Positions 7,094 through 14,825 of a stretch of 36,406 nt of DNA are shown here, piece after piece. Both the position numbers and the translations under genes were made by a program. Under the pieces are notes generated by a model that worked only from the letters and a program-made list of their open reading frames with translations, was not told where the DNA came from and made no database searches. This stretch comes from Trueperaceae bacterium (GTDB lineage: Bacteria > Deinococcota > Deinococci > Deinococcales > Trueperaceae), in contig JACFNR010000011.1 of NCBI GenBank assembly GCA_019454765.1, forward strand, positions 21,125 through 57,530, given 5' to 3'. Within the stretch, counting starts at the first letter, position 1; each line of letters begins with the position of its first letter.

Positions 7094-8002
7094 GTGAGCG
7101 GCCCCGACCTGAGCGTCGTCAGCGTCTCGTTGGGCTCCGCCACCCGCGACGCCGATCAGACGGTCGAGATCATGGGGCGGCGCGTTCACGTGCGGCGCGT
7201 CGGAACGGGTGGCGACCTGGCGAGGGCCGAGCGCCTCATCGGGGAACTGGACGGCACGGTGGACGCCATCGGCCTGGGCGGCATCGACCTCTACTTCGCC
7301 ATCGGCGACAGGCGTTATTACGTGCGCGACGCGCTGCGACTGGCCCGGGCCGCCAAGTCCACGCCGGTGGTGTGCGGCGCGGGGCTCAAGAACACCCTGG
7401 AACGCGCCGCCATCCGTGCGCTGCGCCCCGAGCTCGACTGGCCGAGCCGCAAGGTCCTGATGGTCTCGGCCGTCGACCGCTTCGGCATGGCCGAGGAGCT
7501 GGCCGCGCAGGGCGCCGACGTGTTCTACGGCGACGTCGTCTTCGCGCTCGGGCTGCCCGTCCCCGTCCGCACCCTGCCAGGGTTGGTGCGGCTTGCCAGG
7601 ACGCTACTGCCGGTTGTGACGCGGGTGCCGTTCAAGTGGCTCTACCCCACGGGCAGCGCCCAGGAGCGGCCGCCCAGCGACAAGTTCGCGCGCTACTACG
7701 ACTGGGCCGAGGTGCTGGCCGGCGACTGGCACTTCATCAAGCGGTACGCGCCGCCCTCGCTGGCAGGCAAGACCATCCTCACGAACACGACCACGCTGGC
7801 CGACGTCGCCTTCCTGCGCGAGCGCGGCGCGGCGGCCCTCGTCACGACCACTCCGCGCTTCGACGGGCGGAGCGTCGGCACGAACCTCCTCGAGGCCGCG
7901 TTCGTGGCCATGGACGGCGCCACCGGCGAGCTCCCCGCGGGGCGGTACCAGCAGCTCATCGACGAGGCCGGCCTGACGCCCACGCGAGTGGACATCGGCT
8001 AG
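7094..8002 (+). CDS. Conserved protein of unclear function (possibly annotated quinate/shikimate dehydrogenase-like in relatives)
   Basis: The protein is 302 residues with a GTG start directly after a GAGGGG stretch, 4 bases past the GNAT stop. The middle has repeated small-residue beta-alpha elements: an A-I-G-L-G-G-I-D segment near residue 60, V-V-C-G-A-G-L near 94, and K-V-L-M-V-S-A-V-D-R-F-G-M near 120. A conserved-looking R-V-P-F-K-W-L-Y-P-T-G segment lies near 176, and L-T-N-T-T-T-L-A-D-V near 230. No classical Rossmann GxGxxG is evident. I recall homologues in Thermus and Deinococcus being labelled quinate 5-dehydrogenase, but the residues here do not prove that reaction. Function is best left open. 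Confidence 0.6.
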   Translation: MSGPDLSVVSVSLGSATRDADQTVEIMGRRVHVRRVGTGGDLARAERLIGELDGTVDAIGLGGIDLYFAIGDRRYYVRDALRLARAAKSTPVVCGAGLKNTLERAAIRALRPELDWPSRKVLMVSAVDRFGMAEELAAQGADVFYGDVVFALGLPVPVRTLPGLVRLARTLLPVVTRVPFKWLYPTGSAQERPPSDKFARYYDWAEVLAGDWHFIKRYAPPSLAGKTILTNTTTLADVAFLRERGAAALVTTTPRFDGRSVGTNLLEAAFVAMDGATGELPAGRYQQLIDEAGLTPTRVDIG

Positions 8003-8044
8003 CCGCCCGGCGCCCGCTCCGCCGGGGGTCTTGGGCCCAGGTGG

Positions 8045-8050
8045 TAGAGT
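8045..8050 (+). promoter_or_regulatory. Extended -10 (TGG-TAGAGT) for the efp-accBC-asp23-nusB-folD operon
   Basis: GTGGTAGAGT lies 85 bases before the EF-P start, in the only sizeable gap of this plus-strand run. It predicts a leader of about 78 bases ending in the efp GGAG ribosome-binding site. No clear -35 is seen. Confidence 0.5.
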
Positions 8051-8134
8051 GAGCAGTCTTGAAGCCGCCGCGCAGCACGGGAGTTCGCGCCTGCCTTGCC
8101 CGAGTGCGCGGTGCGGCGAGTCGAAGGAGTCTAG

Positions 8135-8692
8135 ATGATCAGCGTGACCGACTTGAGGAACGGCACCAAGGTCGAGATGGACGGCGGCCTCTGGGAGTGC
8201 GTCGACTACCAGCATCAGAAGATCGGGCGTGGTGGCGCCAAGATGGTCGCCAAGTTCCGGAACCTCGAGACCGGCTCCATCGTCGAGCGGTCGTTCAACG
8301 CCACCGAGAAGCTGCAGGACATCTTCATCGAGTACCGGGAGATGAGCTTCCTGTACGCCGACGGGGACCACTTCACCTTCATGGACCTGGAGACCTTCGA
8401 CCAGCCGGTCCTGACGCGCGATCAGATAGGGGACGGCGCCCGCTTCCTGAAGGAGAACACCCAGGTGACCGTCGACTACTACGGCGGCAAGCCGCTCAAG
8501 GTCACGCTGCCGAACGTGGTGGCGCTCGAGATCGTGCAGACGGACCCCGGCGTCCGGGGTGACACGGTGTCGGGCGGCACGAAGCCCGCGAAGCTCGAAT
8601 CCGGCGCGACAGTGAACGTCCCGCTGTTCATCGATCAGGGTGAGGTCATCCGCGTCGACACCCGCTCCGGCGACTACCTGGGGCGTGCGTGA
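8135..8692 (+). CDS. efp: Translation elongation factor P
   Basis: The protein is 185 residues, the normal bacterial EF-P length, with three beta-barrel domains. The ATG is preceded by GAAGGAG at 5 bases. EF-P binds the ribosomal E site and relieves stalling at polyproline. The domain I tip loop reads Q-K-I-G-R32-G-G-A-K, so Arg32 replaces the lysine that EpmA would modify. That is like Thermus EF-P. Ile30 takes the place of the usual Pro of KPGR/KPGK. No EF-P modification gene is in the window. The TGA overlaps the accB ATG (TGATG), so translation is coupled to acetyl-CoA carboxylase. Confidence 0.97.
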   Translation: MISVTDLRNGTKVEMDGGLWECVDYQHQKIGRGGAKMVAKFRNLETGSIVERSFNATEKLQDIFIEYREMSFLYADGDHFTFMDLETFDQPVLTRDQIGDGARFLKENTQVTVDYYGGKPLKVTLPNVVALEIVQTDPGVRGDTVSGGTKPAKLESGATVNVPLFIDQGEVIRVDTRSGDYLGRA

Positions 8693-9168
8693 TGGACGTC
8701 AAGGAGATAAGGCGCCTGCTCGAAGCCTTGGCGGCCAGCGACGTGCGCGAGTTCAGCTACGACACGGGCGATTACAAGTTGAACGTCAAGCGCGGCGCCG
8801 AGCCCGTGACGGCGGTCGCGTACGCGCCCGTCGCGCCGCCGCAGGCGGCCGCTCCCGCGCCGGCGCAAGCCGTCGTCGACCCGGCGCCCGTCGCCGCACC
8901 GGCGCCGGCGCAACCGGCGGGTCCCGCCCTCGTCGACGTGCTGGCGCCCATCGTCGGCACCTTCTACGCCGCCCCCTCCCCGGACGCGCCGCCCTTCGTG
9001 CGCGTCGGCGACCGCGTCACCGCCGGCACCGTGCTCTGCATCATCGAGGCGATGAAGCTCATGAACGAGATCGAGGCGGAGACGTCCGGCACGGTCCGGG
9101 AGGCCGCCGTGACGAACGGCGATCCCGTCGAGTACGGCCAGGTCCTCTTCCGCATCGAGCCGGCCTGA
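8692..9168 (+). CDS. accB: Acetyl-CoA carboxylase biotin carboxyl carrier protein (BCCP)
   Basis: The protein is 158 residues. I chose the ATG overlapping the efp stop over a GTG one codon upstream. It has a short helical N-terminus ([10 protein letters not shown]), an Ala/Pro-rich linker (about residues 40-80), and a C-terminal biotinyl domain with E-A-M-K122-L-M, where Lys122 is the biotin attachment site. BCCP carries carboxybiotin from AccC to the carboxyltransferase in the first step of fatty-acid synthesis. The carboxyltransferase genes accA and accD are not in the window. Confidence 0.97.
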   Translation: MDVKEIRRLLEALAASDVREFSYDTGDYKLNVKRGAEPVTAVAYAPVAPPQAAAPAPAQAVVDPAPVAAPAPAQPAGPALVDVLAPIVGTFYAAPSPDAPPFVRVGDRVTAGTVLCIIEAMKLMNEIEAETSGTVREAAVTNGDPVEYGQVLFRIEPA

Positions 9169-9185
9169 GCCCACGCGTGAGCGCG

Positions 9186-10523
9186 ATGTTCCGCAAGATC
9201 CTGATCGCCAACCGCGGCGAGATCGCGCTGCGCGTGTTGCGCGCCGCTCGCGAGCTCGGGGTGCAGGCCGTCGTCGCCTACTCGCAGGTCGACGAGAAGT
9301 CGCTGCCCGTGCTGCTGGCAGACGAGTCCATCTGCATCGGACCGGCGCCGGCGGCCGAGAGCTACCTGAACGTGAGGAACCTGCTCGCAGCGGCCCTCGT
9401 CAGCGGGGCGGAGGCGATCCATCCCGGCTACGGTTTCCTCGCCGAGAACGCCGAGTTCGCCGCGATGTGCGAGGAGCACGGTCTCACGTTCATCGGGCCG
9501 CGCCCCGAGAACATCTCCCGCATCGGCGACAAGGCCTCGGCGCGGGCGCTGGCCGTGGAGGCCGGCGTGCCGATCACGCCTGGGAGCGAACCACTGCGCG
9601 ACCTCGCGGACGCCACCCACTTCGCGGACGCCATCGGCTTCCCCCTCATCCTCAAGGCCTCGGCCGGAGGCGGCGGCCGCGGCATGCGGGTCGTGCATAG
9701 CCACGCCGACCTGGAGCGGCAGTTCCTGAACGCGGCCGAGGAGGCCCGGGTGGCGTTCGGCAACCCGGAGCTCTACATGGAGAAGTACCTGGAGGAACCG
9801 AAGCACATCGAGATCCAGGTCTTCGGTGACGGCAACGGCAAGGTGGTGCACCTGTTCGACCGCGACTGTTCCATCCAACGCCGCTACCAGAAGGTGCTGG
9901 AGGAGGGTCCCAGCTCGCTCGAGCCCGAGCTGAGGGAACGGATCGCGCAGGCGGCGGTGAAGCTGGCGAGCCACATCGGCTACCGGGGGGCGGGGACGTG
10001 CGAGTTCCTCGTTGACCGCTCGGGCGGCTTCTACTTCTCCGAGATGAACACCCGCATCCAGGTCGAGCACCCGGTCACGGAGATGATCACTCAGACCGAC
10101 CTGGTGGCTGAGCAGTTGCGGGTGGCCGCGGGGCAGGGGCTGAGCTTCGAGCAGTCGAAGCTGGAGGTGCGCGGTCACGCCATCGAGGTGCGCGTGAACG
10201 CCGAGGACCCGGATCACGACTTCCGGCCCAGCGCCGGGGTGATCACGGACGTCCACTGGCCGGGCGGGCCCGGCATCCGCGTCGACTCGCACGTCTACGC
10301 GGGTTACCGCATCCCGCCGACCTACGACAGCCTCGTGGCCAAGATCATCGCCTGGGCGCCCAGCCGGCCCGAGGCGATCGCCCGCATGGAACGGGCGCTC
10401 AAGGAGACGGTGATCGAGGGCGTGAAGACGACGGTGCCGTTCCACCTCAAGGTGCTCGACAACGCCTTCTTCAGGCGAGGCGCCGTCTACACCAACTTCA
10501 TCGCGCGTAGGATGAGCTCATGA
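9186..10523 (+). CDS. accC: Acetyl-CoA carboxylase, biotin carboxylase subunit
   Basis: The protein is 445 residues, the standard AccC length. The start ATG gives the family N-terminus M-F-R-K-I-L-I-A-N-R-G-E-I-A. Features are the N-terminal fold (H-P-G-Y-G-F-L-A-E-N near residue 80), the ATP-grasp glycine loop (A-S-A-G-G-G-G-R-G-M near 160), the R-D-C-S-I-Q-R-R-x-Q-K block, and the catalytic E-M-N-T-R-I-Q-V-E-H-P-V-T-E signature near 285. It carboxylates biotin on AccB using ATP and bicarbonate. It follows accB by 17 bases and its stop overlaps the next ATG (ATGA). Confidence 0.98.
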   Translation: MFRKILIANRGEIALRVLRAARELGVQAVVAYSQVDEKSLPVLLADESICIGPAPAAESYLNVRNLLAAALVSGAEAIHPGYGFLAENAEFAAMCEEHGLTFIGPRPENISRIGDKASARALAVEAGVPITPGSEPLRDLADATHFADAIGFPLILKASAGGGGRGMRVVHSHADLERQFLNAAEEARVAFGNPELYMEKYLEEPKHIEIQVFGDGNGKVVHLFDRDCSIQRRYQKVLEEGPSSLEPELRERIAQAAVKLASHIGYRGAGTCEFLVDRSGGFYFSEMNTRIQVEHPVTEMITQTDLVAEQLRVAAGQGLSFEQSKLEVRGHAIEVRVNAEDPDHDFRPSAGVITDVHWPGGPGIRVDSHVYAGYRIPPTYDSLVAKIIAWAPSRPEAIARMERALKETVIEGVKTTVPFHLKVLDNAFFRRGAVYTNFIARRMSS

Positions 10524-10867
10524 CCCGGGCACCCGACCTGGCCATCTCCGCCGACGTGCTCCTCAACATCGCCCAACTGGCGCTGGAGCAGGTGGGTGGG
10601 GTGAGGCCGACCGTGCCGCCGGCGCGGGTCGGTGAGATCCTCGGCGGTAGGCGCGCCAGGGGGATCGCGATCGAACGGGAAGAGGACGACGTGTGGGTCG
10701 ACCTCGCCCTCGCCGTGGACTACGGCAGCGAGATCCCCAAGGTGGCCGCCGCGGTGCAGGCGGCGGTGCGGGAGGCCATCGTCTCCATGACCGGCCTGAA
10801 CGTGCGCAGTGTGAACGTGGCCGTCGAGAGCGTGGAGCTGCCGGACGAGGTCGCCGAGCGTGGGTAG
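10520..10867 (+). CDS. Asp23/Gls24 family (DUF322, YqhY-like) protein
   Basis: The protein is 115 residues and its ATG overlaps the accC stop by 4 bases. The pattern I-S-x-D-V-L-L-N-I-A-Q-L-A-L-E-Q-V-x-G-V, followed by a V-D-L-A-L-A-V-D-Y-G strand and a C-terminal G-L-N-V-R-S-V-N-V-x-V-E-S-V, is the Asp23 family signature. In Bacillus the homologue YqhY sits at the same place between accC and nusB and its loss perturbs acetyl-CoA carboxylase activity, so a regulatory role on the carboxylase is plausible here (inference). It overlaps nusB by 8 bases. Confidence 0.92.
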   Translation: MTRAPDLAISADVLLNIAQLALEQVGGVRPTVPPARVGEILGGRRARGIAIEREEDDVWVDLALAVDYGSEIPKVAAAVQAAVREAIVSMTGLNVRSVNVAVESVELPDEVAERG

Positions 10868-11354
10868 ACGCCAGGCGCGTGAGCTGGCGTTCCGCACGTT
10901 GTTCCAGTCCGAGCGCGGCGCCGAGCCGCTCCTCGACGTCTGGCGGAGCGTGCGGGTGGAGCTGGCGGAGGAGAGCGAGGAGCCGGAGGACGCCGTCTAC
11001 GGCGACGCCCTCGACCACTCCGACCTGGCGTTCGCCGAGGAGCTGCTCACGGCCTACGAGGGCGATCGTGAGCGCCTCGACGCCGAGTTGGCCGCTGCCA
11101 TCACCGGCTGGTCGTTCGGCCAGATGTCCCAGACCGACCTCAACGTCCTCCGCATCGCCGTCACGGAGATGCGGCACACCGGCGGCGCGCCGGAGGTGGC
11201 CATCGAGATGGCCGTCCGGCTGGCCAAGAAGTTCGGCGGCGACGAGTCGGGCCGGTTCGTGAACGGCGTCCTCGCCAAGCTGCACCGCCTCGGTTCGGCC
11301 GGCGCGAGCGGGGCGGCGGTGGGAGTAGGGGAGGACGATGAGCCGCGCGGCTGA
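10860..11354 (+). CDS. nusB: Transcription antitermination factor NusB
   Basis: The protein is 164 residues with a GTG start inside the end of the asp23-like gene. The N-terminus G-R-R-Q-A-R-E-L-A-F-R-T-L-F-Q is the NusB RNA-binding motif, and the C-terminal L-R-I-A-V-x-E-M, then V-A-I-x-M-A-V-x-L-A-K-K-F-G-x-x-x-S-G-R-F-V-N-G-V-L is diagnostic. NusB with NusE/S10 binds boxA during rRNA transcription. The C-terminal tail of about 18 residues beyond the usual end is low complexity and overlaps folD by 17 bases. Confidence 0.95.
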   Translation: MGRRQARELAFRTLFQSERGAEPLLDVWRSVRVELAEESEEPEDAVYGDALDHSDLAFAEELLTAYEGDRERLDAELAAAITGWSFGQMSQTDLNVLRIAVTEMRHTGGAPEVAIEMAVRLAKKFGGDESGRFVNGVLAKLHRLGSAGASGAAVGVGEDDEPRG

Positions 11355-12186
11355 GGCGGTGAGGCTCGACGGCAAGGTTGCCTCGGCCGCGGTGGTGGAG
11401 CGCCTGCGGGCAGAACTGGCGACGCTGCCGTTCGTCCCGCGGCTGCAGTTCGTGCGGGTGGGCGAGGACCCCGCCAGCGCCTCCTACGTCCGCTCCAAGG
11501 AGCGCATCGCGCAGCGGGTGGGGGTCGAGTCGAGCACGGTGGTGCTGCCGGAGGGCGTGGGCACGGCCGATGTGCGGGCGTTGGTCGAACGGTTCAACGC
11601 GGACGAGCAGGTGGACGGGATCCTCGTCCAACTCCCCCTGCCCGGCGTAGATGCGAGCGCGGTGTTGGCGGCGATAGACCCCGCCAAGGACGTCGATGGC
11701 CTCCACCCGGTGAACGTGGGTCTCTTGTGGGGCGGCGGCCCCGGCCTGGCGCCCGCCACCCCGCTCGGCGTCCTGGCCCTGCTTGACCATTACGCCGTAC
11801 CGGTGGCGGGCAAGCGCGCCGTCGTGGTGGGTCGCTCCAACCTGGTGGGCAAGCCGCTCGCGGCGCTGCTCTTGCAGCGCGACGCCACCGTGACGGTGGC
11901 TCACTCGAAGACGACCGACCTGGCGGCCGTGACCCGGTCCGCCGACGTGCTGGTGGCGGCGGTCGGCCGACCCCGCCTGATCACGCCCGCGATGGTGAAG
12001 CCGGGCGCGGCGGTGCTCGACGTCGGCCTGACCCGCGAGGACGGCGCGATCGTCGGCGACGTCGATCCGGGCGTGGCCGGCGTGGCGGGTCACCTCACGC
12101 CCATGCCGGGCGGCACCGGCCCCATGACGGTCGTGATGGTCATCGCCAACACCATCGTGGCGGCGCGGCGCAGGCGCGGCGCGTGA
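11338..12186 (+). CDS. folD: Bifunctional methylenetetrahydrofolate dehydrogenase/cyclohydrolase
   Basis: The protein is 282 residues, normal for FolD. Motifs are Y50-V-R-S-K54 (catalytic Tyr and Lys), K-D-V-D120-G-L-H-P-V-N, the NADP-site G-R-S-N-L-V-G-K-P near residue 165, and the C-terminal T-P-M-P-G-G-T-G-P-M-T. The usual PCTPxG reads PATPLG. It interconverts 5,10-methylene-THF and 10-formyl-THF and so supplies formyl groups for purine synthesis, which connects it to the purQLF genes further right. The ATG lies within the nusB 3' end; the stop overlaps the next GTG. Confidence 0.97.
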   Translation: MSRAAEAVRLDGKVASAAVVERLRAELATLPFVPRLQFVRVGEDPASASYVRSKERIAQRVGVESSTVVLPEGVGTADVRALVERFNADEQVDGILVQLPLPGVDASAVLAAIDPAKDVDGLHPVNVGLLWGGGPGLAPATPLGVLALLDHYAVPVAGKRAVVVGRSNLVGKPLAALLLQRDATVTVAHSKTTDLAAVTRSADVLVAAVGRPRLITPAMVKPGAAVLDVGLTREDGAIVGDVDPGVAGVAGHLTPMPGGTGPMTVVMVIANTIVAARRRRGA

Positions 12187-12626
12187 GCGGCATACTCGGC
12201 AACCTGGCGCTGTGGTCGGCCCTCTCCGCCACCGTGGCGGCGCAGTTGCTCAAGGTCACCCTCGTACTGATCTTGGAGCGCCGGTGGGCGCCGGAACGGC
12301 TCCTCGACACGGGGGGGATGCCGTCGTCGCATACGGCGTCCGTGGCCGCCCTCGCGACGAGCGTGGGTCTCCTGTACGGGTGGGGGAGTCCGACGTTCGC
12401 CATCGCCGCCGTGTTCGGCTCCATCGTGATGTACGACGCCACCGGCATCAGGCGGGCCGCCGGCCAGCAGGCGGAGGCGATCAACGACCTCGTCAAGGAG
12501 CTCGGTCACCTCTTCGACCCGCGTTACCAGCCGCGCGCCCTGAAGACTCTGCTGGGCCACACCTACCCGCAGGTCTGGGCTGGCGCGCTGCTGGGCGTGA
12601 TCACGGCGCTCGTCATCGTGCTCTGA
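12183..12626 (+). CDS. Divergent PAP2 family (DUF212, YuiD-like) membrane protein
   Basis: The protein is 147 residues; the GTG overlaps the folD stop (GTGA). It shows the DUF212 signature: G-G-M-P-S-S-H-T-A near residue 43, then Y-D-A-T-G-I-R-R-A-A-G-Q-Q-A near 84, then L-G-H-T-Y-P-Q-V near 124, with four hydrophobic segments. The family resembles acid-phosphatase/vanadium-haloperoxidase folds and probably acts on a lipid phosphate, but its substrate is not established. Its last 14 bases overlap the convergent comF 3' end. Confidence 0.93.
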   Translation: MSGILGNLALWSALSATVAAQLLKVTLVLILERRWAPERLLDTGGMPSSHTASVAALATSVGLLYGWGSPTFAIAAVFGSIVMYDATGIRRAAGQQAEAINDLVKELGHLFDPRYQPRALKTLLGHTYPQVWAGALLGVITALVIVL

Positions 12627-13398
12627 GGCCGCCGCGCGGCTCCTCGTCGGGTCCCGAGCCCTCGTGCGCCACCGTGCGCGCGACGACGGCGCACCTGACG
12701 CCGCCGGCGCCCGCCGCGTGGAGCGCCTCGCGGGCGGCGGCGAGCGTGGCGCCGGTGGTGAGGACGTCATCCACGACCAGCACCTCCCTGCCCGCCAGGT
12801 AGCGCGCCCTGAAGGCGCCCGTCAGCTCCGCCTGGCGCGCCGCGCGCCCCTGGCCGGCGAGCTTGCTGGTGACGCGCACCCGCGTGAGGACCCCGGCGTG
12901 CGGGACGCGCAGCGAGCGGGCCACGGCGGCGGCGAGAAGCTCGGCCTGGTCGAAGCCGCGGTCGCGGCGACGGGCCGGCGTGGTGGGCACGTGCGTGACG
13001 AGGCGCGGGTGCCAGCCCACCGCCACCACCCTCGCTGCCACGAGGGCGCCCAGGAACGGCGCCAGGCGCGTGGCGCCGCGGTACTTGAGGGCGTGAACGA
13101 GGCGGCGCCACGGGCCGGCGTACGGCCCCAGCCAGACGGTGTCGGCCGCGGGACTCGCCGGCGCGTCCGATAGGGCCGCGCGGATGGCGCGAGCGCAGGC
13201 GGGGCACACGCCCTCCGGCCCTGCGCCGCGCGCCTCGCACGCGGCGCAGGGCGCCAGCCGCAGCGCCAGGCCCATCACGGCGGCGGCAGCGCGCCGGGCC
13301 GCCGACCTGGTCGGGGCCGGGTCCTGGTCGGCACCCCGCGACGGCCCGCCGCGTGAGACTCCGGCGGGGCGTGACGAGCGGACGCGCGGCCGGGTCAT
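12613..13398 (-). CDS. comF: ComF family phosphoribosyltransferase-like competence protein
   Basis: The protein is 261 residues if begun at the ATG at 13398; an ATG at 13275 would give 220 residues, closer to the family length, with the hydrophobic lead-in just before the zinc motif. Neither start has a clear ribosome-binding site. The protein has an N-terminal zinc-finger-like C-A-A-C...C-P-A-C, the ComF block H-A-L-K-Y-R-G-A-x-R-L-A, then R-R-R-D-R-G-F-D-Q-A-E-L-L-A, and a C-terminal PRPP loop V-L-V-V-D-D-V-L-T-T-G-A-T. ComF takes part in handling incoming single-stranded DNA in natural transformation. The 41 residues before residue 42 are low complexity and may be untranslated. Confidence 0.88.
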   Translation of the reverse strand: MTRPRVRSSRPAGVSRGGPSRGADQDPAPTRSAARRAAAAVMGLALRLAPCAACEARGAGPEGVCPACARAIRAALSDAPASPAADTVWLGPYAGPWRRLVHALKYRGATRLAPFLGALVAARVVAVGWHPRLVTHVPTTPARRRDRGFDQAELLAAAVARSLRVPHAGVLTRVRVTSKLAGQGRAARQAELTGAFRARYLAGREVLVVDDVLTTGATLAAAREALHAAGAGGVRCAVVARTVAHEGSGPDEEPRGGLRAR

Positions 13399-13520
13399 GC
13401 CATCACGGTAGCGCGTCCCCGGCCGGAGGCGCTCAGGGATGCCGGGTTCGCGCCTAGGCCGATTGGGCACCCGTCCGGGCGGCCTCGGCGACCCGGCCCG
13501 GCCCTCCCCACCGGCCCGAG

Positions 13521-14555
13521 TCAGGCGGTCCGACCGGCGAGGTCCGCCAGCAGCGCCTCCACCTGGGCGGCCGCCGGCTGGTCGGGCAGGCCGGCCAGCC
13601 AGCGGCGCACCGCGGCCAGACCTCGCGCCGCCCGCGCCTCCGCCTCGGCCTGCGCGTACGCCACCGCGCCCCACTCGTGCATCTCCCCGAGCACCTCCGC
13701 CATCTCGCGCTCCGTCTTCGCGGCGCGCGGGCGGCTCAGGGCCGCCACGACCCGCGCGCGCCGCGCGGCGGGGAGGGTGGCCAGCAGCCTGGCGAGTATC
13801 AGGGTGCGCTTGCCCTCGTACAGGTCGCCCGCGACCTCCTTGCCGTAGCCGGCGCCGGGCGCGAGGTTGAGCACGTCGTCGCGGATCTGGAACGCGACCC
13901 CCAGGTCGATGGCGGCAGCTTCCAGGTCCTCCGGCGGGGTGGCGCCGGCGCACATGGCGCCGAGCCGGAGGGGAGCCACCACGGTGTAGTAGGCGGTCTT
14001 GAGCGTCACCATGCGGACGTACTCCGCCTCGGTCACGTCGAACCTGCCGGCGCCTACCCACGCGAGGTCGAGGTGCTGGCCCGCTGCCGTGGCAAGCAGC
14101 ATGCGCGTGAACTCGGCCATGGCCGCCTCCCGCGCGAGCGGCGGGCCCGGCGGCAGGCCGAGCAGGTGGCGCCACATCAACATGTGCATGGCGTCGCCAA
14201 CGTTGAGGGCGACGGGCACTCCGACCTCGCGGTGAAGCGCCGGTCGCCCGCGGCGCTCCTCGGAGCCGTCCTCGATGTCGTCGTGAACGAGCACCCAGTT
14301 CTGGAAGAGCTCCAGCGCCTCCGCGAGCACCATGGCGCCGCCCGCGTCGGAGGCACCGTGCGCCCTGGCGCTCCACACCACGAGCTGGCCGCGGAGGGTC
14401 TTGCCGGGGCGGCCCGGGTAGTCGCTCAGCAGGCGTCGGAAGCGCGCCAGCTCCGCCTCGACGGCCGCATCGGGAGGCGCGCCCAGCGCGCCCGGCAGGT
14501 CGAGGCCGCCGAGGAGGTCGAGGACGCCACGGCGGATGTCTTCGGCGAGGCTCAC
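13521..14555 (-). CDS. Polyprenyl (geranylgeranyl-type) diphosphate synthase
   Basis: The protein is 344 residues from a GTG 7 bases past a TATACT box, so the transcript is probably leaderless; an open frame to 14600 crosses this box and is rejected. Trans-isoprenyl-diphosphate-synthase marks are G-K-T-L-R-G near residue 51, the first Asp-rich motif D92-D-I-E-D96, K-T-A near 186, and the second motif D226-D-V-L-N230 with Asn instead of the final Asp. It condenses isopentenyl diphosphate onto an allylic primer using magnesium. Product length cannot be fixed from sequence; carotenoid or menaquinone precursors are plausible. It lies upstream of comF on the same strand but is separated by about 120 bases. 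Confidence 0.9.
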   Translation of the reverse strand: MSLAEDIRRGVLDLLGGLDLPGALGAPPDAAVEAELARFRRLLSDYPGRPGKTLRGQLVVWSARAHGASDAGGAMVLAEALELFQNWVLVHDDIEDGSEERRGRPALHREVGVPVALNVGDAMHMLMWRHLLGLPPGPPLAREAAMAEFTRMLLATAAGQHLDLAWVGAGRFDVTEAEYVRMVTLKTAYYTVVAPLRLGAMCAGATPPEDLEAAAIDLGVAFQIRDDVLNLAPGAGYGKEVAGDLYEGKRTLILARLLATLPAARRARVVAALSRPRAAKTEREMAEVLGEMHEWGAVAYAQAEAEARAARGLAAVRRWLAGLPDQPAAAQVEALLADLAGRTA

Positions 14556-14562
14556 ACGGGCG

Positions 14563-14568
14563 AGTATA
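14563..14568 (-). promoter_or_regulatory. -10 box TATACT for the polyprenyl synthase, leaderless arrangement
   Basis: The minus strand reads TATACT followed by 7 bases and the GTG start, so transcription would begin at or next to the start codon. No clear -35 is visible. Confidence 0.55.
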
Positions 14569-14637
14569 CGGTGGGGTCGGGCCGCGCCGATCCGCGCCAC
14601 GCCCCTCGCGGCCGGCCGCCGCGCCCGACCACGTGCG

Positions 14638-14817
14638 TCAGTGGAACAGGAAGGTGGTCACGACCCAGGTGGCCACGAGCATGACGATCACGAAGAGCAG
14701 GACGTAGGGGAGGCTCGAAGCGTAGGTCGCGAGGACGAGCCTCGCGACCTCCTTCCTTGACAGGCGTGGTGGGCGCTGATGGCGGTCGCGCCCGCCTCCG
14801 GTCCCGCCGCGGCCCAC
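14638..14817 (-). CDS. Small single-span membrane protein at the end of the opp operon
   Basis: A 59-residue frame begins at a GTG 8 bases after the oppF stop, with GAGGTAGGG just upstream as a ribosome-binding site. The N-terminal 20 residues are Gly/Arg-rich and basic, followed by S-R-K-E-V-A-R and one strongly hydrophobic span of about 25 residues (Y-V-L-L-F-V-I-V-M-L-V-A-T-W-V-V), ending in F-L-F-H. Positive-inside topology would put the C-terminus outside. I do not recognise the family. Coupling to oppF suggests a small subunit or stabiliser of the transporter, but it could equally be an independent small membrane protein. Confidence 0.5.
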   Translation of the reverse strand: MGRGGTGGGRDRHQRPPRLSRKEVARLVLATYASSLPYVLLFVIVMLVATWVVTTFLFH

Positions 14818-14825
14818 GCCCTACC

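Noticed and set aside
13439-13870. Plus-strand open frame over the polyprenyl synthase 3' end.
   Set aside because: Pro/Arg/Ala-rich composition, no start signal, and it lies on the opposite strand of a well-supported gene.
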